The notes under the pieces: model-generated
What the model saw: the letters and a program-made list of their open reading frames with translations, nothing else
Databases searched by the model: none
What the model was told of the DNA's origin: nothing
Position numbers and translations under genes: made by a program
DNA from: Antennarius striatus
Lineage: Eukaryota > Chordata > Actinopteri > Lophiiformes > Antennariidae
Length of the DNA stretch: 64,000 bases
Assembly (NCBI RefSeq): GCF_040054535.1
Contig: NC_090796.1
Location: 7,057,001-7,121,000 of the forward strand
Reading direction: 5' to 3'
Part shown: positions 43,001 through 58,000 of the stretch, piece after piece
Layout of the letters: each line of letters starts with the position of its first letter
How positions within the stretch are numbered: the stretch's first letter is position 1

Positions 43001-46000
43001 GTATAAAGAATCCATCACACTGTTAAAGTGGCTTCTGGTAAAAAGACACAAGAAGTTTTCGTTGACTTTCTGGGAATAGATGCCCGACGAGACTGTGTGA
43101 AATCTCTCACACATTGCCTGGAGCAGAGCAGCAAACACACTGAACAAACACATAGAGGACACCGTCTTCCCATCATCGTTCCCCCTCGTTGCTCGTCCCT
43201 TCCCTTTCCTCCATCTACCTCCCCAAAAGCCCGTGTTTCCTATCCGTTTGTGGAAGCCAACTCAAACTCCATTTGTTCGTGTCACAACACTCGAAAGAGG
43301 ATTCTCCCATTTCCCTGTTCCGCATCGACCAGCCTGCCACTGCTCCAAGTGAACCTTGAATCACTCATCTCCGATGCTTGATTTAGGTACAACAGTCATA
43401 AAACCAGCTGAATTTTCTTTAAGCTGAAACGCTGTCACAAATGACATGCTGAACACACAGGTGCTTTCATAAGTCTCTCCGACTGGGGAAAGGTTGGGTT
43501 TGTTCCCTGTCAGTGAATGGTGTGAAATAAAAAGCGCTTGCGTCACAGTGCTTCGCAGGTATTTGCAGTAAATTACCTGAGGCTTTTTCTTCATGCCACA
43601 CTAGTTTGTTTTCTGAGACTGCAGTTTGTCGGTGAGGAGAACGTGTTTTGAAAGTTTTTGGAGGATTTTTTTAACCTAAAATAACAGCTTCGGACTGCAT
43701 CAGAACTATATGTCGGATCCTTGCAGAATTTCTGATAAAAGCCAACCTCTTTCTAACACTTAGATTCCATCCTACTTCATCTAAGTTCATTAATGAGCTC
43801 CTCTTCACAACCACTTGCTAAAGATGTCTCAGAATTTCCAAAATACACCTTACAGCAGTCATATTTAACTTTTAACGTGATGATTATGATGAGTTATAAT
43901 CACTGTATTTATATTGAACCTGACGGAATAAAAATTTACAAATTCCTTCACATAACAAAACTTGATTAAAGAAGAGCTATAGCTTTAAATATATAGACAG
44001 ATTTAAAAAAAAATCGATAAATGAATAGATCCTGAGTTTCTAGGATTTCCAAACAGGAGTGCTACATTTAGGGACTTGGGACAGAAAAGGTCCTTAACTG
44101 ACAAGTCCAGAATTAGGAACCATTAAGAGGGCCCTGCCAGAGGATGTCAAACAGCCGGCAGGCTCACGGGGACTTACCAGATCGTAGATATAAGCACGAA
44201 GCAGCCATTCAGGGCTTTAACAAGAAGCAGTAAAATCGTTTCTAAAACTCACAGGCAGCCAATGAAGGACAGCAGGGTTGTTGTAATGTAGTCGCTTTTT
44301 AATGCATGTTAAAATCCTGTAAGCAGTGTTTTCAGTGGTTATATGAAGTGCATTAATGTAGTCTAGCTTGAAAATATGACAGCATTGATGAACCTCTCTA
44401 AATAGAAGAAAATGATCTTGGTTGGCTGTCTCACCATCACAAGGCTGGACTACATTCATTACTTTAGCTTCAGAATCACTAATAACTCCTACTTTGCGGG
44501 TTTCTCTAAGGCCATCAATGAATTTGCCCTAGAGGAAGCTTATAGACACAAGAAACACAAACGACCCCGAGTCGACCCTTGGGGGAACCTACAAAATACA
44601 GTAGCATAAGATGATGTAGCAGAAAGAAAGGTAACCAATTCAGAACCACGTCACTGAAGTTAACAGTTGTTCTTCCTCATCTAAAGATGGTCGATTATAA
44701 CATGTCAATGTTTTTAAATACACATCTGTAAGACTGTAAAAAAATTGAATTAAAACCCCCAAGAAAGTCAAACAAATGAAAAGCAAGAGTTATGAAAACT
44801 GTCACTGTCATCTGTGTGGAAATCTGTAAACATATCCACTGGACCAGCTCACGTTACATGATATACAGGTAAAATGAATAAAAACTTCTATTCGTTTGAC
44901 ATATATTTTATGACTATATTTTACTGTGACAAAAGTCTTGAATTACAGTTGGCACTTTGAAATTCAGAAAAATGGTAGGAGATTTTCTCAAGGGTTTAAA
45001 TGATTTATATGATGATCCCAACCTTGAAACATAATTGCTTTATGCCTGGTATCATCAAAAAGTGATTTGAAGTGAAGTTTATCTATAGACAACTGTGTCC
45101 AATAACTAACCAACTCATTCTCTAGGAAAGGTAGTCCTGTAAACTGATGTTGTCTTTCTATTTTCACAAAATGAAAACATAAAACAAACAAGTCACTTAA
45201 CCAAGAGACATATTTTATCATTTCCTGCTTTTTGAGTCGTTCCTTCACTGATTCACCGGCCCCCTTATGCCCAGTGAGAGAAGTATATTTACTGACTTCA
45301 GGTTTTTGAGGGCACCGTGACCCCTGAAACAGATAAGGCGACCTTCACATGTGAAAATACTTCCCATCTTTTAAATGGAATCCTTTTACGTGATTTAAAT
45401 CTGTAATGCACCGCTGTGAGTCGATATGCCATACTTCAGAGTTCTTAGTGGGCGTACTATAAGAACGTTGTGCCAAGCATTGGCACATGTCTTGACTCCA
45501 CAGGGAGTTGCCCGTCCACTGAAAGCCATCAGGTAATGAGGGACTGAAAATGTTACAGGAGAAAGAATAGCTCGGTCGCCTCCCTTCCACCTTTTCTTTG
45601 AGCTGTTTTTGCCGCCGCAGTCAAAATTGTGTTTTGAAATATTGACGTACAGTCAGCATGAGAATAATGGTAATGTCAGCCACAGCAATTTTGTTTTCTC
45701 CTTGGAGAACAGGGATTGAGAATGGAGTGTTTCCTGCCGATAGCTGCTGTAACAGGTTTTGCCTTTAGAGAGGTTGATGTTATGATGTTATTACGTTTGT
45801 GACATTTTAAACATCTGGCATGGGGCTGTTTCACAGACTCTTCTACTCCCCAGACACAACACACAGCGCTGGGTGCAGCGTCAATCCGTGATGGGTAATT
45901 TGTTTTCAGTTGCAGACATCATCACTGGAAGCATCATGAAATCATGAATGGCCCCCGAATGTCAGTGAAGTTCAGTATATCTTCCATCATTTTAATCCCT

Positions 46001-49000
46001 CTGTGATGTTCTGGAACAGACTTATCCACACGACCTCAAAAAACTAAAACCTTCTTCTTTAAAGAAGTTCACTTGATTTCAGAGGGCCTGATTGAGCTGA
46101 ATAGACTTGCTGCTAAAAACAATGTTTTTATTTCTTCTATTTCATCTACTTCGTCTTCACCACCAATGAAGAATATTGATTTGTGTCATTATGTGATGTT
46201 ATCACTACAGAATTATCAGAATGATTGCATGCAACTTCAATTCGAGGCATGTTTTACCTTTTGTAGAGATGACATTTGATGAGATGGCACCACTCCCATA
46301 TCAAACCAGTCAATATGAAGTTCCAACTAGGAAATGTTGGCATAGCTCACCTTAGTCTAAATACAGGAAGAAGAGGAAAACTACTACATTCTTAACACCT
46401 GTAGTTAAGATTCAATGTTATTGCTTTTTTTCATTTTGTTTATCTATTTGGACTCTTCCCATTGGGCATGGACAGACTGGCCAAGTCCTCCTGCTAAAAT
46501 AGGATGAGTCAGTCTCCAAAGATATGCACTGGTGGATTTGGAGGGATTGTCCTTCTTATATGCATCAAAGTCTGATGAAACATCATAAATTTCCAGTGAA
46601 GAGAAAATGGAAGTGTCTGGTATAAAAAGCATGACATAGAGATCTGGGAAGGACTTCCACTGGACAAAACATGGTTGAGTGCACTAGTCAGCGCCCTCGA
46701 AATTAAGAAAAACATGAGATAAGATGCCCTTCCAGTGGAGGAAATGGATGCCGTCACATGTAGGCTGCACCGTGTGCTGAAATTTAGCTGTCGTCCATGG
46801 GTGAGCGAGGGAAGCAACAGTTATAACACCTGAGCTGTGTAATAGAGCAGTTTAAATGTTAACTAGGGCTTGTAATACCTTGAGTCTTTTTCTACAGTGA
46901 TGGCCCACCACATGCAACCATTCATTTTTCATTCATTCATCTTCCGAACCGCTTTAGAGTATATTGAAAACAATCCAAATGATATGGAGCTTGTTTCCTG
47001 GGTGTTCATGCATTGTTCAGTCAGTTATGACTCTTCTCGTCACACTCCACAGCTTTCTAATGATCCCCGACCCCAAACAGCCTCATCTGACGTCGTCTAT
47101 TAAACTAAAGGCTGTCCAGCACGCTGGAACATTCCTCCAAAGGACCTCTAAAGAGAACAGAGACTCACTGCTCAATAACTAAAGATATTTCAGCCTGTAA
47201 AACATGGTCATACTTCACAAAAATGTCCTATGATTCTCAGCCTCTTGGTTGCTCAACATCTTAAGTCGTTTATAGGATGTGAAATATTTAAACCAGTATT
47301 TAGTGGGATTTCTTATCTATGAAACCTTCAAACTTTCTCGTGAAGAACACACCAAGCACACATCCTTCAGGGTTTATTGCCTTCTGGTTTAATAAGGATT
47401 CATTTTTGACACTTGGGTTGCTGATTTATGTTTACTGGTAATAAATGATGTAATATGCTGTGCGTGGTGTCAGGTCAGGAAGCTGGCAGGATTATTCAAA
47501 ATGACAGTACATGTTTAAATTCCTAAATAATAGATCAGGGCAAAGAGTTCTTGCTTTTGATTGTCATTTGTATCATAAGCCGATGATAGATATTCTCTGT
47601 GGTATTTTTCATCGTTTGTGGTTTTGAATCTCTAAAATGTCAACACTGCGAACCGTTTTTTCATTAGTTAGTCTTTTTCTGAGCCTGTGATCATTTTCAT
47701 CAGCAGATACACTGCCCGGCCAAAAAAAAGTCACCGTTTGGGTTTCAATAAGCAAATATACCGTGTTATGATCAGGGGTTGCTTCGGTTGGTCAAGTCTA
47801 GGCTCAGCAATATTATTCAACAAATTATTAAGTCAGCTGAGTATCTGAATGTACTGAATGACTAGGCAATCCCATAAGTGGATTTTTTTCTCCCGGATGG
47901 CACGCTCATATTCCAGGACAACAATGCCAAAATTTATCGGACTCTAATTGTGAAAGAGTGGTCCAGGGAGCGTGAGGAATCATTTTGCCACAAAATTATT
48001 GCAATTCTGGACAGAAATAAATGCTGTGACATTGTATGAGGTTGTCGAAACAATGCTGCGGCAAATGTGCACTGCAATCAAAGCTACAGGCAGTCCCACA
48101 AAATATTAGCGTGTGTGACTTTTTTTTGGCCGGGCATTGTAGTTTGTCTGGTTCATATTCAATCATATTTTTTTGTCTGAACTAAAGCTTTTCTCGGATT
48201 TATCATTCACAGTAGCTTTTAAATTGAGTTTCAGTGGCTTAGGTTTTTGTACGGTTATTATTCATAAAAATTGACATTTTGATCATATTTTCATATCTAC
48301 GTATATTAAAAATTGTTGTTGTGATGCTCATTTCGACGGTTTCTATATAAATGGGTAACGCCAACGAGAGTTATAAGATGTGGTTGGTTTCGTTCGAGGA
48401 GATAAGTTATGTTGATATTCCAATCTATAGGTGGTATGATAATTAATAAAATGTGAATTATTTAGAAAACAATGTCATCATGAAAATCAATGTCAGAGGG
48501 AGTTTTAAGTCAGTGGATTCAACTGTACTCACAATGACATCATTATGATAACAGGAAGGGAGTTGTTCACCTTTTGTCCGTCCCCACCTTCATTCTGATG
48601 CGTAAAATTGAGATTAAATTCCTGAATAACATTGGAGGGAGGCCTTTTTCATTACATACCTGCTAAGCATGCGTGGACAAGCCTGGTGATGCATCTCAGT
48701 GTTCCTGTAAGGCGATGACCGCAGCAGAAATTGCTCAGATGCTAATTGCTCAACAGCCAAAGGATTATCAGTTACAGTGGTGAAATAAAGGTGAGCTGGA
48801 GAGACGGTGCCAACTAGTGAGCTGGAATTTACCTTGACAACGTCATATCGTTGCTCAGTCTCATTATCTGTTTATATCTGGTATTGGTGTTGCCAGGGCA
48901 GGGCACTTCCTGCTCTAAAAAATCATTACACGTAGACAGATGTGACTTTATGACGATGATGCCAAGTGTTTTAATTGCTGGTTTTTGAGTCAGGCCTAAA

Positions 49001-52000
49001 GCTTTGACTTCCAAGATAGACGTGTGGAATAAATGGTTAATTTATTTTATCTGAAATACGATGCACGGCGGTGAATTCCAGTGTTTGATAAAGGAGTGGA
49101 CGAGAGAACAAGTGTTCATAGCTGTGAATCATCAGATCACATGAGTGAGCAACTCTTTTATTAACGTGAACAAACCTACTTAGAATTCATATGAACATAG
49201 TCTCCTAAATTTGCAAATGATTATATTAGGTTTGATTGGGACTTACTATCTAGCAAACTCACAGGAACTGGCAGGGATGGGGGTAAGAGAGTGAGGATAA
49301 TGTTAGTGTTCTTTTACATTTATTCAACTCTATTCAATGTATTGCCTGTTTTTTTGCCTCCAGTGTTGATCCTTACTTAAGCTGAAGAGAATACTCAACA
49401 TTTTTTGTATCCCGCTCTCAAACCTCATTTCCATGGAGAGAAAGTGTACAGGTGTTCACCCTTTCTTGCGACAGATTCCTGATTACAGCCTAATTACGCC
49501 TGAACCTGTGTACGCTCATTCGTACAGACTTTCACACCTTGTTAACCTCGGAGGTGAATCCTGTCGGTGTACAACCACCTCTTTGATTCCCTTCTTGGCA
49601 TTTCTCAGCCTTCTCCTTCCAGCCCAGCACAGTCTGTTGTTGGGGGCTATACAAACACACCCCGAGCCCAGCACCTCCCCTGGCTGTCCAAGTACAAAGG
49701 CGACATTTACCAGTACGTTCTGGTGACCTTCAGAGGGCAATGTTGTTGTAGCTGGACGCTGCCTGCTGGATCACACAAGTGCAGCTCTCTATCAGCGGGT
49801 CATTATGTATGTTTGCTCTGTGCAGGGGCGTGTGGGGAGGAATGTCAGATGTTGGGTGAAATGCCTTTAAGTGTTTAGGTGGAGCCAACATGTCAAACTT
49901 TCGAGGGAGATTTTCACTTGAAACTTAATAAACGAACTGGACACCAGTGCTGTTTATATCGTCTACTGAAGGTTGTTCGCTTGTGCTCGTATCCCTCCTG
50001 GTCACGCCATCACATGTCCAGATATGGTACGCTGTTTTTTAACGGGTTTCACCAGAACAAGTGTCCTCTAGTAAACCTTGGGTCTAGATTTCACCTCATT
50101 GTGACAGAGGTACAGTAGGGCAATAAACGGCTTAGCTATGGATTGTCCACCTCTGTTTACAGTATTGAGTCCCTCCCATTGTTTTGTGTCGTATGCTGCT
50201 CTATCTACGCTGTAGTCTCTTTGTGAATGGAGACTGTTCTGTATCTGACTGCACCATACCAGACAGCTTCATAGAGATTACTTATTGACAGCTGTTCAAA
50301 TATTGAAAGGAGATAAGTTATCTGTAAAATATGAACTCTGAAGACATATGCAGTGCTTGATGAGAAGCAGGTTATGCTGGAAATGTGGAGAAGTTATTAC
50401 TGTTGTTGGTTCTTTTTCCCAAATGATCACGAATTGCTGCTGCTCCCAGGTCTGCATCCTGGTTCTAATTCTATGCTGCCTTTAGGATATTTGATCGGAA
50501 TGACAGTACCCACGGGGCGCAGTGGTTAGCGCTGCTGCCTCACAACACGGCGGACCCGGGTTCGAGTCCCGCTCTGTGCGGAGTTCGCATGCTCTCCCCG
50601 TGTCTGCGTGGGTTCTCTCCGGGTTCTCCGGCTTCCTCCCACCTCCAAAAGCATGCGCTTCAGGTTAATTGGCCGGTCCCAAATTGACCATAGGAGTGAG
50701 TGTGTGTGTGAATGTATGTTTGTTTGTATGTGGCTCCGCGGTACACTGGCGTCGTGCCCGGAGTGTCCCCCGCCTCACGCCCTGAGACTGCCAGGATAGG
50801 CACTGGCTACCCCGCGACCTGCGTTAGCGGATTAAGCGGGTTGGAAAATGAATGAATGAATGACAGTACCCACATATCTGTATGTGTATGAAGCTACCAC
50901 TAGCAGTCAGATAGCCTAGCTTAGCACAATGAATGAAAACGGGGGTGAAAGCATCAATACATTTGTAATATAGTTTTTTGTTGAATTGAAGTTCAGCCTT
51001 TTTTAAAACTTTTGGTATCATTCTTTTTCCCTTAACAAGGAAGGAATTTAATATCTTCCTTACTGTGGTCAGGATGTAAAATTAAAGGACTATACATTCC
51101 AAACAAAGTATTTATTTAAAATTTCCAAAGAATAAAGTTGTTCCCCTTGTTTTCCAGGTGAAGTACTGATGCAGATTGCAGAGGCCCACAAGACAGTCCA
51201 TAATGAACTGGAAGAGAATGTGAGTAGCCTGTAATTATGCCCGTTTGTATCATCATGTTAACCAATGTCAAAACTTCATCTGAATTTATTGTACAAATGG
51301 GCACATCCTGACGCCAAACCCAATGTCTTACTCCTCATTGTCTTCAATCTTCAACTTGGTTTAAATGTGTCTGTCTTCAGTGTGAATCAGTCATCTTTGG
51401 ACAGAGATTCTAACACACTGATGGTTTGGTCACCCCTGGTCCTTCCTCAGATGTCAGAGCTCCTAAAGGATGCTCCCTTCCACTCGTCTTTGTGTTGTCC
51501 TCAATGGGAGAAATAATGACCAGAACACAATGAGCTGAAGGAGATTAATTTTTTTCCTGTGCAGTGATTATGTTATTAAAATGATTTTGTGCATTGACAG
51601 GCCACCTGTTGAACCTTAATGGAGTGAAAAGTCGTAATTTATAGAGGCACTCTGTAGCCATTAGCACACTGATTAGCCCCAAAATATGAGGAGATTTTTC
51701 CTTTTGTTAAACTGTCTTTGTGACAGGTGACTTCTATGACCTTTTGAGCTCATTCTTTTCATTTTAGCCCTGCTTCCAAAAGGTAAATGTAAGTTTTACA
51801 AGAACAGAAAGTGCCTCAGAGTAAATTCCATTCTAGCTACCTCAGGGAGAAATGCTCCAGATACCTGATGGTGAAGGGAGTTGAAGCCAATTGTCACCAG
51901 ATTATGTAAAACAACAGCTGAAACATAACACTGACTGACTTGGTTTATCATATCCTGGACTAATCGTTATTATTCTGCCAGAGAGGAAGGCTGTAAATCT

Positions 52001-55000
52001 TTAACCGTAACAGGCTGATAAACCATGCCTGCTGGGTGGAATCTCATCCTATCAGAAACCCATTATGAACATTGCACCAGGTCAAGCCACTCCTATCATA
52101 ACAATGCCATGTAGCCATGTGACTGAACTGTACCTTAAGTTTATAGCAGGGCATATGTTAGATGGTTTGCAGAGTGCTGCACTGGATTTGAAGTGTGTAT
52201 TTTCATTTTTTTGTACAGTTAAAGAGGTTCTACAGAGAAGTTATTGTGGAGTTGGAAAAGAAGACAGAAATGGATGTTAAATACATGAACGTAAGTATGT
52301 TTATATGACCATCTTTGACCAATCGGTGCAAAGCATCCACAAGTCTATGCCCGTGGAAGTACAAATGAATGTCATGTTGTTGGGTTATATACATGGATAG
52401 ATTATTTCTGATCATTTGCATCTAGGAAACATGTTTAGAGTGAAGGCTGCATCAGTTCCTCCCTTCACCTGCCTCATACCTCTCCTGTCAAATGTACTTG
52501 TAGGCTACTTTCAAGCGCTATCAGTCAGAGCACAAACTGAGACACGAGTCCCTGGAGCGCTCAAAGACGGACCTGAAGAAGCTCAGGAGGAAAAGCCAGG
52601 GAAAGAACTCGTCTAAGTACGAGATCAAAGAGAACGAGGTGAGAAAACTGACGCCCAAGTTTCCCGTCCTTTCCTGCAAAACACAGATCTCCGAATACCT
52701 TGGGTGGTTTTTCAACCAATGCTGCTCTGGCATGCTCGTAAGAACGTGACAGTTGCCATGGGGTGGAACCATGTGACTGACATGGCAGTCATCCTAATCA
52801 CACACATGTGCAAAGAGGGATTACATGGTTTTTAAGCACGAAGAAGACATTTTAGTAATTTGAAATTCCAGCGTTTGCTTTCATTGTGGGCTTTGGTGTG
52901 ACGTAAGAGCAGTGCTCCTTACTAACAGACATTGATGACACTGAAGAACTCTTTTAGAAAGGACATTGGAATAAACCAAAAGATGCAACTATGCACATCT
53001 TATTTTATAAACCCTAAACATTTGCTTGAAACGTGGCTACACTGCCCCCAACAAGCTCCAGTGGTACTGCACCATTTTGTTTGTTGATAGATTTTGAAAA
53101 ACAACTTCAAATCAAATAACATTCAGACTTTGTCAAATCAGTCAAGGTGTGGCATTTTACAGAGGACTTAAACTTCCAGTCTCCAAGCAGTAGCAAAGAC
53201 TATCTCCTTCCAGAAAGAACTGGATTGGAATTTTTTATGAGCACAAAGACTAGTTGCAGTGAATTCTCATAAAAATTTATCTGTCACATCCAAAGAGAAC
53301 ACAGAAATAACAGTCTGCACTAAAACAAGTACTACGGCTGAGTGAGCAGAAGTACACTTGGCTCTGAAGTTAGTAGTCAGTGTTGACAGGGCCTTGCTTA
53401 AGCAGATTTTACGAAGTGTTCCATTTAAAAAAAAAAATATTTAATTTTATTTTTTTATATATACTGGTTTGATCCCCGAAGGGAAATTAAGAACGCACAC
53501 TCTAGCTACTGATTACAAACGCATGCATACATATATATTTGTGAGTACAGGCCCCTGTATCACACACACACACACAAAGGGGCCTGTAGGCATGCAGGGG
53601 AGGTAGAGTGGCAGGCAGCTCCTTCTTGGTGTGCCTCAAATGAGCAATTTGTAAAGGGGACGGCACCTTGCTCAAGGGTGCCTCTGCAGTGCTCCGGAGA
53701 TGAGCTGACACCTCCCACTGTCAGCTCACCTCCGGGTATTTTTGGGGGGGCGGGAGCGGGAATCGAACCGCCGATCTTAAATCATAGGACGACCCGCTCT
53801 ACCGCCCGCTTTACCACTGAGCCACTGCCGCCCCCTGCATGACCCATGTATTGTCCACTCTTTGTTTGGTTTGTCTGTCTGGGTCTTGTTTTAATTCCTC
53901 ATGGACTTACTTTGATGGATGCAAGCTTGGCTTCAGTTAATAGAATAAATTAGAATAAAAAGGTCTATATTACGGTATAAAAGTAGGCTGTTAAGCTGAA
54001 CTTTGAAGATCTTTAGTCTTTGGTGCCAGCATCAGAACCACTGACTTGCTTTCTTACATTTTTTCCTCCACTTTTCCTAAAGACATTTGCAAAATGTAAG
54101 AAGCCCTTTTTTGTTTCTATGCAACAATATTATCCTTCCTCTTTTGGAATACATTTTTCATTTTTTGATGAGTGCCACTGGTTGGATTCAACCACAAGGC
54201 TAACTACATAACTTTCTCATAATCAGGTGTAACGCTGTCACAACCTCTAGGCGAGAGTCTGGGTGGTTGTGATCATTCATCGTCTGTCAGGCGATCCTGA
54301 AGAGAGAGAGACAGACGGTACAGAAAATGAAACCAGAATTTAGAGCAGGGTCTTCAACATAGCCCTTGGAGACAGCCCTTGGAGACATGCTGCTTTCACA
54401 ATGACAACCTGAGAAAAACAGCAGAGATTGAGGAGTGGGTGTAGAAAAATACAGTGGAGAAGTGGGCTGAGAAGTCATTTTGAAGAGTTTGATACATCGC
54501 ATTCTGTCATCCATTTGCTGTGACAGGTAGACTTGTTCTCAGACTCTCTATGGGGAAAGTGTGTCTTTCAGCACATGTACGCCATGTCCCAGAATGCTAT
54601 GTTCAATCTACAAGCAGCAGGAAACTCACATGAACTTAACATTACATGCAGAGATTTAGATGACAGCTCTCCTTCCTGCATCGGCTCTGAGCAAGTAAAC
54701 ACTAAGTTGTGGCCACAGTTTGAAAGAGCTGTTAAGAGTCTGTTCCCATGTTCAATTCAGGAATGTGTTGAAATAATTGAAATACAGGATATAAAAAAAA
54801 TAGAGGAATAGGAAAAGGTACCCAAGATTTACATAAATATATGGAAAAGACTGCGCACAAAATAATGGTTTCAGCCCATGGATATTTATCGTAATGAATG
54901 TGATTATCGAGAAAGGTGGCCAAGAAAGAGATAGAATATTGGAAAAGTTTGAATTTCATTCATGAAAGATATTTCACTGATCCCTTCTCTTATGTATTTG

Positions 55001-58000
55001 TATTGTTTGACTGGAGTTTTGTATTATTTTACTGGAGATTTTATTTAGTCTATCTTTCATTTTCTCTTACTATATATATATGTGTCTGTGTATGTGTATG
55101 TATGTATGTATGTATGTTTACTGTGTATTTTGTGGCCTTGTCTTAGCCTTTGTGTGTTGTGGAACTCTTTGCCATCTGTCTTGGCCAGTAGAAGAGATAT
55201 TGTACCTCATGGAACTTTTCCTGGTTAAATAATGGTTAAATAAAGTGTCGCCCATTTTCCTGGTTAAATACATCATTAAATAAATGCAATGTTTTTATTT
55301 TATTTTTATTATTATTACCTCATGTTATTACTAGCAGTTGTAGTGTGTTTTTAATTCATCTACCTTTTCTTAAGTCCAGTGAAGTGCTGAGCCCAAATCT
55401 TGTTTTTGATTTTATTGTTACCGCGCATTGTGGTCCCTTGTTCTGTCATATGGTGTAATGAAATAGTCTTTTTCAGTCTTTTAAGTCTTAATTATTAACC
55501 CTCTATCCCTAATGCTGTCTGTAGTATATGGAGACCATCTCTTCGCGCCAAACAGATATGCAGAAATTCATCGCAGATGGCTGCAAGGAGGCCCTAATGG
55601 AAGAAAAGAGGCGTTTCTGTTTCCTGGCAGACAAACACTGCATGTTCTCCTATCAAATTAGCAACTTCCATGAGAAAGTAAGCGTGGACAGAGAGCTAAA
55701 TCCTGCATCATCTGACACGTTTGTTGCTGAATGCTTTAACACCTGCTCTCTTTCCGTCTCTGGCGTTTGTAGGCCAGAGAGACGCTGGCAGTGAAGCTCC
55801 CCAGCTGGCAGGAAAAGTGCAGCGACATCACCAAGGTGCCAGACACGGTGATGAACATGATAGAAGGACTGTCCAACACTCCACAGCAGTCACCGCTGGT
55901 TGAACGCTGCGACAGGGTGAATATTAACACATTGTGTGCTTAAAAAAAAAAAAAAAAAGAGCTGAAGCTACAGGTTAGACTGTCATTAAATGCTTTGTTT
56001 CCTTGTCTTATCTAAGGGGTATCTCTGCAGTATTTTATGCTGTTGCTTTGTGGTTTATCTTGTGAAAGATATTGAGATCCGATGGAGTATGTTATCTAAA
56101 GTGCATAGATCTCATTATCTGATCAGGGGGATGAAACATGAGAACTGCAAGCTGTATTTTGTCAAATATTGTGTCAGCTAATCGTATTCTCCTCCCTCTC
56201 CTCAGAACAACGTGGTGTCATCGGTGCCTCCTCCAGCACCACCGCTGAAGGCACAGACCAGTCCGCTGGCAAACATGTTCAATCCAGAGCCCATTTCCCC
56301 AGTCACGTCTTCTTCAGATCACAACTCAGGTAGAAATTCCCTCTTTGAAACACAAGCATAACTCTATTCACAGCCGATACGCTCGGTGTTGATGAAAATG
56401 GTTAGCTTAGCATACCCCAACAAAAAAAGCTATCTCCAGCAACCCCAAAATCTAAAATTCAGTGATTAAGAAATTGATTTCACACCTCTCATTTATGTTT
56501 GTGTGATCCTCTGCTGTCTTCAGACCTGGGCAGCCTTAGAGAGGATCTGTTCCGGTCAACGTCTGTGTCATCCAGTCTCAACGGGACCAGCAGGCCCAAA
56601 GTCAGGACCATCTTTCCCCACATGGGAGGCAACAACCCCACACTCCTCAGCTTTGATGACGGCGACATCATCACCCTGCTCATCCAAGAGGAGAAGGACG
56701 GCTGGCTGTATGGAGAGCTGGAGAAGACACATCAGTATGTTTGTAATCATTTTTATTTCATTAATGTCAGTTCATCAGTTTATCTTGTCTTCTATATGTA
56801 AACTTTTCCTGGAAGCATGAATAACTATTTACTTTGATAATTCTTTGCGTCGTCTTTTCATTAATTCCTCCGTCTCTGGTTACGTCTAGTGATTTTGTTC
56901 TTATTGTCAACAAATGAAGAGAAAAGCACTGCAAAGTGATCCTGTCTGACAAGTATTCTGTGCAGCCGGCGTCTGATGCAGCCAAAAAACATTAAATATA
57001 CATCCTTGAGCCACTCTGTTGCACTGGGAGACACATTTCTTTCATCAGTCCACAACAAACATTTGATGTTAATCCCACAAACACCTACATGTGAATACTC
57101 AGTACCCAGGAAGGTATTTTAAACAGATTAAACAACACTTTTATTACCTGCTTTCAAAGATTTTTAAATTCACATGACTGAATTTGAAGCCAAAGATGTG
57201 GAAATCCAAAAGGTTTGTGACACAAATTAACTTACTGTTGATTTTTTTTGTCTTTTACCACCAAATGTTGTTGACATTCCTTCATCCAAATGCTGTTAAA
57301 AATATTTCAATTCTTACTTGTCCACATGCTATGAAACAGACCTGAGGAGTCCTATTGTTGCGCAGCTTATTTGGATGCAATCCCAATACAACTCTTGGCA
57401 CAATGACACAAATGAGCTTTCATTCCAGCAAGCAGCATCAATGACATACAAGCATTTTGTCATTAGTCAAGTATGTTCATCACGACAGTTGAAAAGCTTG
57501 CTGTGTCTCTTTTTCTGCTCAGTAACAACAACAAAAAGCATCTACACAAACAAAAAAAACCCATTAAAAAGGCATCTGTTTTTGTTATATATGGATATTT
57601 AGTTCAACAGTGAAACAACCCTTTATTTGTTCTATGAGTCATCCCACAGTACAAACACACATAGCTTCTGTTGGCTTCGTACATCTTATCCAGGTGGGAA
57701 ATATTTGGCTGCAGCCAGAGAGGCACAAATTGTTAAATGTACCCTCTGAGTTGCCTTCAGCTCAACGCCAGCCAAATTAAGACTCATAATGCAGGAGGAA
57801 GGACCGCTGAGCGCTTGTTGAATATTTTCACTTTGAAAAGCAATTAAACGAAACACTTCTCTGCTCCATGTGGTGTGGATCATTAAGTAATCTATTGATT
57901 TGAGGTGGTTTTAATGTCGTCAGCAGCAAGAAGAGGACATCTATGGATAAGTCACGTTATTTTCTGTTTCTTAGCAACAACTTCAGTGCATTGGTCTGGT

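Larger units (their letters stand above)
41670..51157 (+). other. baiap2l1: baiap2l1 intron 3, 9.5 kb, repeat-bearing
   Basis: The longest intron of the window. It contains a short GA tract (about 42923-42946), a degenerate dispersed repeat (44213-44600), a SINE-tail-like fragment (46920-46960), a deleted Tc1-like element (47710-48139) and a complete SINE (50499-50873). Open frames here show no domain or codon pattern that I trust. Confidence 0.75.

Noticed and set aside
42605..43162. 185-codon minus-strand frame in the same intron
   Set aside because: Longest open frame of the window but no homology I recognise. It contains SLSLSLS from a GA tract. Most likely chance.
43028..43381. 117-codon plus-strand frame in baiap2l1 intron 3
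   Set aside because: No recognisable domain or splice context, and composition like random intron sequence.
49433..49726. 97-codon frame with a hydrophobic stretch
   Set aside because: No signal-peptide-like start context, no partner exons and no family recognised.
50514..50600. Possible tRNA gene (A and B boxes)
   Set aside because: The boxes belong to the head of a SINE with a target duplication; no cloverleaf or anticodon stem supports a functional tRNA.
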